Shown piece after piece: positions 19,701 through 27,249 of a DNA stretch of 64,000 nucleotides. Under the pieces are notes generated by a model. That model searched no databases. It was not told where the DNA came from and saw nothing but the letters and a program-made list of their open reading frames with translations. Position numbers and translations under genes: made by a program. Source of the stretch: CAIYUC01 sp963682005 (GTDB lineage Bacteria; Bacteroidota; Bacteroidia; Bacteroidales; FEN-979); contig OY820914.1 in the NCBI GenBank assembly GCA_963682005.1, forward strand, positions 1,984,001-2,048,000. Reading direction: 5' to 3'. How positions within the stretch are numbered: the stretch's first letter is position 1; each line of letters opens with the position of its first letter.

Positions 19701-20031
19701 TCCCGATGATCTCAGCCCGGTTCAGGATCAGATCCTGGCCTGGTCCGGAGACAGTTCCGCTGGTGCGGATAATTGAAATGATCTTAACCCCCATGGAGGC
19801 CGATAATTCCCGGGCCAGGTCCTGCCTGAAAAAACGGTCAGCAGGGGCCAGGGCAAACTCCGCTTTGCCAAGGCGCATACTTACAAGGGAAGTCAGGCTG
19901 TACCGTACCGAATCGCCGGTTATCAGTGCGCCTGTCAGTACCGCTGTTCCGATGATGGCCCCGGCCAGGGTCAGGAGCCATGAACGGGCGTAATGCCTTA
20001 TGTTCTGCAGGATCAGGCGGATGATAGTCAT
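16738..20031 (-). CDS. FtsX/MacB-type ABC transporter permease
   Basis: 1097 residues. A signal-anchor helix (about 19-40) is followed by a large periplasmic domain, then an FtsX core (about 505-630: SLGALIVFAGLLLSGLLLSLFL and two more helices). There are further helices at about 660-720 and 745-775, a second periplasmic domain with a Cys-containing stretch (CRGCRF, GDDASCLNLN), and a final FtsX core (about 985-1090). The duplicated layout resembles LolC/E-type or predicted lipid/lipoprotein-handling permeases rather than the 4-TM MacB type. It lies 9 bases after its ATPase gene in the same operon. The substrate is unknown. Confidence 0.85.
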   Translation of the reverse strand: MTIIRLILQNIRHYARSWLLTLAGAIIGTAVLTGALITGDSVRYSLTSLVSMRLGKAEFALAPADRFFRQDLARELSASMGVKIISIIRTSGTVSGPGQDLILNRAEIIGINEGFCGFWEPDGNETGFPLPAEDEAVISKNVETRLKVKPGDYIVVRISGEGFAPANAPFVSEKTETYGLRLRIKAVTSDNAGGRFSLQNNQSAPFNIFIPEKVLALKMGVPGYANTLLVSAKGEKLGTDSLNKLLQRAWTPADAGLLFSEPGPGLRQIVSRRIFIEDTLSAAIRKSIPGGAGVLTYLVNDISLDGRSTPYSFVTAADHGVGPGTPGSGQIVINDWLARDIGANPGDSLTLRYWTMGPARSLIERSKRFKVHSVVPLENNDSNRALMPDFPGMKNTGNCRDWETGAPVDLKRIRAKDEDYWNRYRGTPKAWISLADGQKIWKNPFGSLTAFRFSNTISEKAMNQGVRQLDPTTIGLSFKPVFEEGLKASANSTNFGDLFLSLGALIVFAGLLLSGLLLSLFLRQRSGEMQLMRAIGFRNRMILHVFFPEILIVSLAGGLIGILAAILYSQLIISSLNSLWQGAVHTSSLILNIRSGTLLTGFVSGVILNLMIFSFILFRSRKRSLPSVYDKHELRIPGKRLFRKTVEIAIVILLFYSAIVIMLAETFSGRFYPSTAFMIAGILVLAGTIEGISVFLTAKAARDFKISSGLIEYITRNVLLHRMQTIVTIILLAIGTFAILVTGLNRKGGGHRDEPFSSGTGGFSLWMETTLPVNFDLNSKEGGNPSRFSNNNLCRGCRFIPLPGLSGDDASCLNLNQVSLPGLLGVPAGYFDKRGSFSFVNLVSGTNRSHPWKTLENTDDPVCINGFADQSVITWGMHRKTGDTVQYKDESGKWLKIRIAGGLENSVFQGSLLVSDSLLRLHFPSSARIRKMLIDVPRGTEVSVSHTLEERFHDQGATVIPAGERLASFEVVENTYLDVFIVLGALGLLIGTAGLAVLVLRNLHDRRREIALYIAIGFPAKLTYWLLAGEFLFILFSGIVSGMIAAMAGTLPSLFATSEGLIFPVILIVIVVVNGILWIHFPVTRTLKHLKNHPFKI

Positions 20032-20040
20032 TGGATGCGA

Positions 20041-20742
20041 TTATGAGATCAGTTGAATTTTGCCGTTCAGCAGACGGTAATGCGTTTTCATCCTCCGGGC
20101 CACCTCCGGATCATGGGTCACCATCACAAGGGAATAATGATATTTTTCATGCAGTTCCACGAGCAATTCAGCCAGCATCGCTGCATTTTGTGCATCAAGC
20201 GAACCTGTCGGCTCATCCGCAAGGAGCAATGACGGCTTGTTGATCAATGCGCGGATCACCGCTACCCGCTGACATTCACCTACGGAAAGCCTGCCGGGGT
20301 AATGCCTGGCATGATCCTCAAGCCCTACCTGGGCGATGAGCTCAATGGCGCGGGCATGTGCCTCTTCTTTGAATATCTTTTCTTTTACCGGAAGAACCGG
20401 GAGAAGGATGTTTTCAAGGACCGTAAGCTGGGGCAGGAGCATGTGTTGCTGAAAAATGAACCCGATGAACCGGTTCCGGAGCTCAGCCAGCTGTTGTTCA
20501 CCAAGCCCTTCAACCGGCTTCCCGTCAATGATAACCCGTCCTGATGTGGGCTGATCCAGCGAACCGAGAATGTTCAGCAGCGTGGTTTTGCCGGACCCCG
20601 ACGGACCTGTGACTGCAATCATTTCATCCGGAGAAACAGTAAGTGAAATGTGGTCCAGAACGCGGTTTGGCTCACCCACCGGATGCTGGAAGTATTCTTT
20701 CGTTATGTCTGACAATTCTGCTATATACAGGACGGTTCCCAT
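20041..20742 (-). CDS. LolD/MacB-like ABC transporter ATP-binding protein
   Basis: 233 residues from the ATG at 20742; an in-frame TTG 42 bases upstream (20784) is less likely. Walker A is GPSGSGKTTLLN, Walker B is LLLADEPTGSLD and the switch His is in VMVTHD. The signature reads LSVGECQR, where the family usually has LSGGE/QQQR; the second position is Val and the Gln/Glu-Gln pair is E-C. The neighbouring D-loop and Walker B are intact, so I expect an active ATPase. It is the first gene of a two-gene operon with the FtsX permease. The AT-rich island begins a few dozen bases upstream. Confidence 0.9.
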   Translation of the reverse strand: MGTVLYIAELSDITKEYFQHPVGEPNRVLDHISLTVSPDEMIAVTGPSGSGKTTLLNILGSLDQPTSGRVIIDGKPVEGLGEQQLAELRNRFIGFIFQQHMLLPQLTVLENILLPVLPVKEKIFKEEAHARAIELIAQVGLEDHARHYPGRLSVGECQRVAVIRALINKPSLLLADEPTGSLDAQNAAMLAELLVELHEKYHYSLVMVTHDPEVARRMKTHYRLLNGKIQLIS

Positions 20743-20985
20743 TGATGGTATATGTTTTATAAAAGGTTTGAGTTTCCTTTTCAAATATTGTAATCGATTT
20801 CAATATTTCCATCAAATACTCATATGCATGTTAAATGAAGAATCGTTGGAATCGCCTGTGATTTTTCTTTTAGTGGAAGAGGGAATTTTAGAAATTCTTC
20901 GAGGATTTGTTTTGCTAACTTTTTAATAAAAATTTGGTTGGAGTAATCGCTTGCATGTTTTTGAAAATGCAAATACAAAATGGTA

Positions 20986-21909
20986 TTATTGACTTAAAAT
21001 CAAATCCAATATCTTGTCAAGTTTATTACTGTGTTGTCTAACTTTTATTCGGATATCAATACAGAATTCATCAGTAAATTCTAATTCATTATTTCCACTT
21101 TTCAATTTTTTCTTTCCACTTTCAAAAACTTCAATTACATGTGCTAACAAATCACGTTTTTGTTTTAACTCACTGTAACTATGGCTAAAGACATTATTTT
21201 TATTAGGGTTTGTTATTTCATGGTCAATGGAATCTATAATAAATTGAGTTGCTAAAATTTTTTGTGAAGAATCGAACATTAACGTGTCTTTAACTATTTT
21301 ATCAATTCTTGCATTCCTTTCATATTTATCAAAGTCATCTTTTTTATTATTAACTTTACTTTTAACATTTGCAAATATAGTAGTAATTAATTTATCCTTT
21401 AATCCATAAGAATTTTGTTCAATTACTGTATTTATTATTTTCAACATTATATTATCAATATCGCTCGTTTCTGCCATTATCAACCCTCTCATATTATTAA
21501 GGTCTTGAACTTTCTTTATGGTAGTGAAAATTACATTTCTAACTTTGTCAATGAAGTCATCATCCGCTCTATCAGCACAATACACACCGTCAATTTGAAA
21601 TTTTGTCAATTCATTTCTAACGTAGTCTTCGCCTTGTGAAGAGTAAAAAATTACTTCAGTATAAATCCCTTTCTCACGGATAGAATTTAGAATCGCTGAA
21701 CCTTTTTCGCCATTGGCCAAATTCAAATCAGCAATAATCAAATCGTAAATTTGAAAATCTATATTATCAAGATTGTCTGCATTGATTTCATTTCTTGGTT
21801 CGGGGAAAATAAATCCCAATCCCTCAACAATTCTTTTCACCAATCTTTGCTTAGCATAAAAGGAAGATTGCACATCTTCAAACCACAGAATTTTGTATTC
21901 TAAGTTCAT
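20986..21909 (-). CDS. Receiver-domain protein with C-terminal HEPN-like RX4H motif
   Basis: 307 residues, AT-rich. Residues 1-130 look like a response-regulator receiver: acidic pair E11-D12, Asp61 in YDLIIADLNL as phosphoacceptor, and Ser90/Ser91 in VIFYSSQ. The conserved Lys is not evident (CADRADDDF instead). No DNA-binding domain follows. The C-terminal part is helical and contains ELKQKRDLLAHV, whose R252-x4-H257 fits the RX4-6H signature of HEPN domains, many of which are RNases in toxin and antiphage systems. The start overlaps the stop of the upstream GHKL gene by 4 nt (ATGA), so it is the last gene of a coupled trio. Receiver: moderately sure. HEPN: inference from motif and helical context. 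Confidence 0.7.
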   Translation of the reverse strand: MNLEYKILWFEDVQSSFYAKQRLVKRIVEGLGFIFPEPRNEINADNLDNIDFQIYDLIIADLNLANGEKGSAILNSIREKGIYTEVIFYSSQGEDYVRNELTKFQIDGVYCADRADDDFIDKVRNVIFTTIKKVQDLNNMRGLIMAETSDIDNIMLKIINTVIEQNSYGLKDKLITTIFANVKSKVNNKKDDFDKYERNARIDKIVKDTLMFDSSQKILATQFIIDSIDHEITNPNKNNVFSHSYSELKQKRDLLAHVIEVFESGKKKLKSGNNELEFTDEFCIDIRIKVRQHSNKLDKILDLILSQ

Positions 21910-24221
21910 TTCATAATTGTTATAATAAATTCAGCACCTTTCTTGTAATCTGTATTTGCAATAATGTTCCATTTGTAGTCCCTAATTATATTGCTTATAT
22001 GATAAAGACCAAGTCCAGTACTTTTAGTTGTTGAGTATCCCCGTTTAAAAATCTCATTTATATCGGTAATTTCTTTGCTAAATCCAACACCATTGTCTCT
22101 AAATATAATATTAAACTTATTAGACAATGAATCTGTTATTATTGATAACTGTGTTGCTTTGTGTTTTTTAGAATTATTGATCATATTATCAATAATTATT
22201 GAAATATCTAATGGTCTGAAAGATGTTGTAAATGATTTTGAAGATATGGCCTTGTAGTCAACTTTTATTTTGCTCGTCTTAAAGTAATTTGAAATTTTGT
22301 TCACATAATCACACACAAAATCGGTAATATTATTTTCTTTTTTAGAATTAAAATCTTCAAAAATAGCTCTCATACCAAACCTTGAAAGGGACTCAATTTT
22401 ATTATTTTCAGCAATTAATTCGTCCATAAAGCGAATCAAATCTCTATTGTTTATTTCTTCATCAATTGAAATCTTGAAATACAATTCATTGAGAATGGAT
22501 TTTATGGTATCAGCAATTACATATACTTGATGATGTAAATTAGTGACATTTGAGAGATCTTGTGATTCTATTGAATCACGAATTGCCAATTGTTCATTTT
22601 TCTTTTCTAATTCTTGCTCAACGATTTTCTTCTCTTGAATTTTTGCATCCCTTTCTTTTTCAGCTAAATCTGCTCTTTTTAGCGAATGAGAAATTGCCTT
22701 TTCAATACGTTCAGCTTCTTTGTAAAGTTGAATATTTTGTGATTCTGCTGCAATTCGTTTAAAATTTTTAACCAATTTTTTGGCACTTTTTTCTTCTTTA
22801 TTTGAAATAAGGTCAATTATATCCTTATTATAATTTAAATCAAGAAAAGATTTGTCATCTGAAATGTTAGCAATTAGTTTAACAAGATTTTCTTTTACTC
22901 TTTCACTTGAAAGATTTTCAGTTTCATCTTCATCATTAACTCCCCACTCTGTAACATCTATAACATATTTTTCTAATCGTCTTAATGTTTTAATTAAATA
23001 TCCATCTTCTTTATTTGCAAGTTGATCATATGTTTTATTTTTTAAAAGGCCATCTCCACGACTTGTGGTTTCTCTTAACTCATAATTAGTACCTTGAATA
23101 GAAATTTCTCCAATTAGACTTCGAAGCCCAATATATCGTTTAAATCCTTGTAAGGCCCTGTTATCAATCCCTAACGAGTCATCATTCCTTTCCCCATATG
23201 GATAAATTCTAAATCCATTTTTGTAAACAAATAAACTTCCAAATTCCACATGCTCAACACCAGTTCTTTTTTTAAATGTAACTTTAGCAGAACGATTGAG
23301 AAAGTATAAAGTAATTCCAACATTTGATAAAAGAGGAAATTCGCTTTTTTCTTTTAATTCATAAATATAATTTTCTCTGTCAGTTAATCGGGTGGTAATA
23401 ATTCCATTGTCGTTTATGGAGGATTCAATTTTTGTTGTCTTGATATCCATTTCAGTAAAAACAAAATTTTTGATTTCACCGTTAACAGTATTATAGTAAA
23501 GCTGAATATCATTGTTGGTTTCCTGCTTTAGCTTATTTATGACATCTAAGTCCTTATTTGCTTCATCAGGAACGGATAAAATAATACTAAATTTTTGTAT
23601 TTCATCTGATGCATTTAAATCTGGGCGGATTAATTTCGATAATTTTTCTTTTAGCTTTTTAAAGTTTTCTCTATTCCAAAAATCAAGTGGTATGTCGGTA
23701 ATTTCCAATATTGTTCCTTTTGTCAAATCATATTTTATTTTATCAAGAACATGATGAACAACTGGTATTTCCTTAAATTCAACCTTTTGATTTTTTTCAA
23801 ATCTCTTCCAATCAACAAAAATATTCTCGAATTTGCTTCCTGGTTTTTCGCTTTTTGTTATTAAATTTAAATATTTTCCAAGACGATCACATGAAAATCT
23901 ACCGACACCCTTTGCACCTGCATATACTCGTCCTGATTTTATTTTATCTCTGTAATCTTCAGTTCCGTCTCGTTTTGCAGAATAACCTAAGAATAACCAT
24001 CGTTCCGTTAAATCCTTATAGTCCATCCCTTTTCCGTTGTCCTGAATGATGATTTTGGCATCCTTTGAATAAATATCCTCAAAGGTGATTTTTACTTCTG
24101 TTGCTCTAGCATCAAATGAGTTTTTTACTAATTCAAATACTGCAACAAAGTTGTCAGTAATTAAATCACTGCCAATAAGATTTTTTAATGCAGAACTTAT
24201 TTTAAAGTATTTATCACTCAT
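21906..24221 (-). CDS. Dual-GHKL ATPase: MORC/Hsp90-like N-terminus fused to histidine-kinase-like C-terminus
   Basis: 771 residues from the ATG at 24221, chosen because it forms an exact ATGA overlap with the methyltransferase stop. The N-terminal GHKL ATPase has N box ELVKNSFDAR (30-39), DNGKGM (61-66) and GAKGVGRFS (102-110), the HATPase_c_3 layout of MORC/Hsp90-type proteins. A middle domain (about 200-430) follows, then a charged coiled coil (about 504-549, KERDAKIQEKKIVEQELEKK). The kinase-like part has NLHHQV (His563/564, a plausible phosphoacceptor) and a second GHKL with DNMINNSKK (678-686), RDNGVGFS (708-715) and STGLGLYH (734-741). There is no signal peptide or membrane helix, so it is cytosolic. 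It probably signals to the adjacent receiver protein. Confidence 0.85.
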   Translation of the reverse strand: MSDKYFKISSALKNLIGSDLITDNFVAVFELVKNSFDARATEVKITFEDIYSKDAKIIIQDNGKGMDYKDLTERWLFLGYSAKRDGTEDYRDKIKSGRVYAGAKGVGRFSCDRLGKYLNLITKSEKPGSKFENIFVDWKRFEKNQKVEFKEIPVVHHVLDKIKYDLTKGTILEITDIPLDFWNRENFKKLKEKLSKLIRPDLNASDEIQKFSIILSVPDEANKDLDVINKLKQETNNDIQLYYNTVNGEIKNFVFTEMDIKTTKIESSINDNGIITTRLTDRENYIYELKEKSEFPLLSNVGITLYFLNRSAKVTFKKRTGVEHVEFGSLFVYKNGFRIYPYGERNDDSLGIDNRALQGFKRYIGLRSLIGEISIQGTNYELRETTSRGDGLLKNKTYDQLANKEDGYLIKTLRRLEKYVIDVTEWGVNDEDETENLSSERVKENLVKLIANISDDKSFLDLNYNKDIIDLISNKEEKSAKKLVKNFKRIAAESQNIQLYKEAERIEKAISHSLKRADLAEKERDAKIQEKKIVEQELEKKNEQLAIRDSIESQDLSNVTNLHHQVYVIADTIKSILNELYFKISIDEEINNRDLIRFMDELIAENNKIESLSRFGMRAIFEDFNSKKENNITDFVCDYVNKISNYFKTSKIKVDYKAISSKSFTTSFRPLDISIIIDNMINNSKKHKATQLSIITDSLSNKFNIIFRDNGVGFSKEITDINEIFKRGYSTTKSTGLGLYHISNIIRDYKWNIIANTDYKKGAEFIITIMK

Positions 24222-25438
24222 AAGCTTAGCAGTCCTTTCAAAACTAATCCACATTGTTCTCCAAAAAGAGGAGGAATAGCATTTCCAATTTGTGAATATC
24301 TAGGAACTTCTTTTGTTCTAAGATTACCACCTGTTGTGTACTTACCCTTAAACTCATACCAATCTGGGAAGCTTTGAATTCTAGCATATTCTCTTACTGT
24401 CAATATTCTTGGTTCAGAGTAATGAATGTAATCGTCAGGGAGTGTTGTTATTGTTGGACTTTTTTTGTTCTTGTCAAGTAGTATTATAGTATGCTTTTTA
24501 ATATTATAACGCTCTCTTGTTTTTGTGTCTATTTCTTTGTTTTTATAACAGGTTTTTAATATGGCATCAAATTTTTCAACAATGTCAGGCCTATGTTTTG
24601 GAAATCGATGGCTATCAGCTATATTGTTATCGACCCCTTCTCTCATTAATGCCTGATAAGGACTCTTTATTTCAGAATATGTCCCAGTAAAAAAATTTTT
24701 CGTATCCGGAGACTCAACCAACCCATTTATTTTAAGTAAATCCGAAATGGCATCTTGTAAATTGGTATTAAAAGTAAGATTCTTTTTCAAAAGAAATGAA
24801 TTTCTATTTTCTTTAAGCGTTGTAAAAAATGTCTCCACAAATTTCTTTGAAGCGTTAGATAAGTCTTTTCTTATTCCGATTAAAATAAACCTTGTTCTTT
24901 TTTGTGGAATTCCATAGTCTCCAAAATTCACTAATTCTCCTTTTACAAAGTAGCCTGCACGTGTTAAAGCATTTTCTACATATTTTGAATATTCCTTACC
25001 CTTATCCTTATTCTTTTTGAATTCCATTGTAAAACCTTTTACATTCTCAAAGAAAAGGATCTTTGGTTTTATTATTTTTACGAAGACAATGTAGGATTTA
25101 ATCAAATCATTACGTTGGTCTTTTTCGTTTCTTCTTCCAGCAGTTGAAAATCCTTGACATGGTGGTCCACCAGCAACAAGATCAACCGTGTTCCGTAATG
25201 CGTAGAATTCGTTTTTATAATTTTTAATTGCGCTGGTAATTTCAATATTTTCTTGGGGTAACCAAAGCGGCCAACTAAAATGATGGTTATTTTTAATTAG
25301 ATTGTACTGTAGAGTTTTAAAAGCATCTGGACTTTTCTCGATAGCAAATAATCCCTTCCAACCTGCATTATGAAGTCCTAATGAAAGACCACCACAACCG
25401 GCAAATAAATCTATATAAGTTGGTTGGTTTGCTATCAT
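24218..25438 (-). CDS. C5-cytosine DNA methyltransferase
   Basis: 406 residues with all main C5-MTase motifs: motif I DLFAGCGGLSLG (10-21), motif IV GGPPCQGFS (90-98, catalytic Cys94), motif VI FENV (130-133), motif VIII QKRTRFILIGIR (179-190), and motif X QIGNAIPP (383-390). The target-recognition region is about 200-345. It transfers a methyl group from SAM to C5 of cytosine in an unknown site. No restriction endonuclease gene adjoins. Instead the stop overlaps the start of the GHKL protein by 4 nt. GC content is much lower than in the flanking genes, which suggests horizontal acquisition. Function as a classical Dcm or as part of a new system is open. Confidence 0.93.
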   Translation of the reverse strand: MIANQPTYIDLFAGCGGLSLGLHNAGWKGLFAIEKSPDAFKTLQYNLIKNNHHFSWPLWLPQENIEITSAIKNYKNEFYALRNTVDLVAGGPPCQGFSTAGRRNEKDQRNDLIKSYIVFVKIIKPKILFFENVKGFTMEFKKNKDKGKEYSKYVENALTRAGYFVKGELVNFGDYGIPQKRTRFILIGIRKDLSNASKKFVETFFTTLKENRNSFLLKKNLTFNTNLQDAISDLLKINGLVESPDTKNFFTGTYSEIKSPYQALMREGVDNNIADSHRFPKHRPDIVEKFDAILKTCYKNKEIDTKTRERYNIKKHTIILLDKNKKSPTITTLPDDYIHYSEPRILTVREYARIQSFPDWYEFKGKYTTGGNLRTKEVPRYSQIGNAIPPLFGEQCGLVLKGLLSL

Positions 25439-25929
25439 GTTATTTTAAAAGTTTTAAATGTCCACAACCTTTATGGAGTATTTCTTCAGGTGGATCGTCA
25501 ATTGCCATAGTAACTAAGTATATTCCTAAACTCTTAATGGTGCCGATTTATTTCTAGATAATTCAGTTAATCGAGAAGAATTGATGCCTGTTATTATGAT
25601 GCTTTAGCCTTCTTAATAGATATTTCGATAAAGACTCACCTAAAATTGTCAGTTAAAACGACTTTATTTCGCAAATATAAACATATGTATTGAATTTCTA
25701 AAAAAGCCTCAATAGATTCTAAATGTGAAATTGTAAAATTGAACTAATTGACAAGCCATTGTTTGGGCCTAATTGTAAAGATTGACAATGTATACAATGA
25801 GGATTGGAAGCCAAAATAAATTTCCCCGAGGATCAATAAGTCAAAGACAATCGTGTCGGTATTGAAAGCTTACTAGTCATTCAGATTTTTCGTTTTCCAA
25901 TTAATCAGAATTAATATTCCATTTCATCG
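25439..25929. other. AT-rich gene-free stretch, upstream end of the island
   Basis: 491 bases without a supportable gene. On the minus strand TATATTTG (complement of 25672-25679) matches the -7 consensus and could drive the methyltransferase operon with a leader of about 230 bases; a clear -33 element is missing. Composition returns to the host level at the glycosyltransferase stop (25930), so this stretch probably holds the island boundary. I saw no tRNA, integrase or obvious direct repeat. Confidence 0.5.
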
Positions 25930-27249
25930 TCATATTGCAGTGCCTAAGTTTTTTTTCCACTTTTCCTTGACCGATGTGTAAACAGAAATCAGTTCCAATG
26001 ACACCTTGTTACAATCAAAATGCTCTTCGACCCCCTTCCGTCCGGCAATGCTGAGTGAGACGAGTTTTTTAGGATCATTCAGCAGACGGCTTATGGTTTC
26101 TGCAAGGACTGAGGGTTCATTTGGCTGATAAACCACACCACCACCCGACTCTTCGATAATCTCCGGGAAACCGCCCAGTGCGGGCTGAACCACCGGTATC
26201 CCCGATGCCATCGATTCAAGCTGGTAAAGGCCAAATGCTTCGCCCTTCAGGACAGGTACCGAGAGCAGTGTCAACCCTGAAAAGAAATCATACAGGCCGG
26301 GGAAACTGAAATCATCAAACTTCTCCACATGATCTGATAATCCGTTTTTCTTCAGTTTCCGGAACTGGGTCCTGATGAAACTTTTGTCATCACCCGTATG
26401 GCCGCCGGTCAGGCGGAGCTTAAGATCACTGAACCGGGGATCTTTTTTAAGGAGGATAAATGCATCAACAAGGATGTGCAGCCCATTTTCACTGCAAAGA
26501 CGTGACAGGTACCCGATCGTCCTGTTTTCTTTTGCAGGTAGTGAGTTTCTGTATTGCGAGGTATCAACCCCGATGGGGACTTTATGGATCTTTCCTTCGG
26601 GAAGGTTCATTTTACGCTTCATTTCAGCCCCGAACCAGTCGCTTACGGCGATCAGTGCATCAACACCTGAAGCCTGCCTTGCCAGCAACCCCCATAATTT
26701 TTCACGGGCCATGGGCTCCATGACATCGATCCAGACATCTTCATCCTGGAGGGAGCAAACCACCGGTACTCCGACTTCGCGACGGATCATCCCCGCCATC
26801 CCGAGGAGCAACGCATTGGAAAAATGAACGATATCAGGCTTTTCGTGGTGCTTTAAGTAGGTCACGACTTCTTTCAGGTCGTCGGCCTGGAGGCCTTCTT
26901 CCCCGAGAAGCATTGATTCAGTGAGGGCTTCAAGGCCATTTGCACGGGTTGAACCTGCTTTCCGCGCAGCATACCTAAGCACGGGGCCTGAGTTGAGCAA
27001 TGCGTGAAGCCAAGCCGGCATTTTCCTCAGGACGGGAAACATCTGCTTAATATATATGCTGACAGCCCCGTAAAAAACTGGTGGTCCGTCGGGAACGACA
27101 GTCCCGTTCATGACAAGCGGGAGGTAAACAGGCAGGATGGTCGTTTCATGTCCGGCCTTTCGCAGTGAGGCCACCAGCGATGAATCGCGAAGGCAGTTAC
27201 CGCAGTAAAATGTTCCACCGAACCCGGGAACGATGTGTACGATCTTCAT
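25930..27249 (-). CDS. Family 4 glycosyltransferase (GT-B)
   Basis: 439 residues. The N-terminal MKIVHIVPGFGGTFYCGNCLRD has the glycine-rich loop of GT-B acceptor domains. The C-terminal half has IGYLSRLCSENGLHILVDAF and the EX7E nucleotide-sugar motif in GEAFGLYQLESMASGIPVV, typical of GT4 retaining transferases. No membrane segment is present. The start overlaps the stop of the upstream propeller gene by 4 nt, making it the last gene of the long minus-strand cluster. Its acceptor is unknown; it may glycosylate one of the exported partners or be an unrelated passenger. Confidence 0.88.
   Translation of the reverse strand: MKIVHIVPGFGGTFYCGNCLRDSSLVASLRKAGHETTILPVYLPLVMNGTVVPDGPPVFYGAVSIYIKQMFPVLRKMPAWLHALLNSGPVLRYAARKAGSTRANGLEALTESMLLGEEGLQADDLKEVVTYLKHHEKPDIVHFSNALLLGMAGMIRREVGVPVVCSLQDEDVWIDVMEPMAREKLWGLLARQASGVDALIAVSDWFGAEMKRKMNLPEGKIHKVPIGVDTSQYRNSLPAKENRTIGYLSRLCSENGLHILVDAFILLKKDPRFSDLKLRLTGGHTGDDKSFIRTQFRKLKKNGLSDHVEKFDDFSFPGLYDFFSGLTLLSVPVLKGEAFGLYQLESMASGIPVVQPALGGFPEIIEESGGGVVYQPNEPSVLAETISRLLNDPKKLVSLSIAGRKGVEEHFDCNKVSLELISVYTSVKEKWKKNLGTAI

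Noticed and set aside
24218..25438. Classical restriction-modification system
   Set aside because: No restriction endonuclease gene adjoins; the coupled partners are a dual ATPase and a receiver protein.
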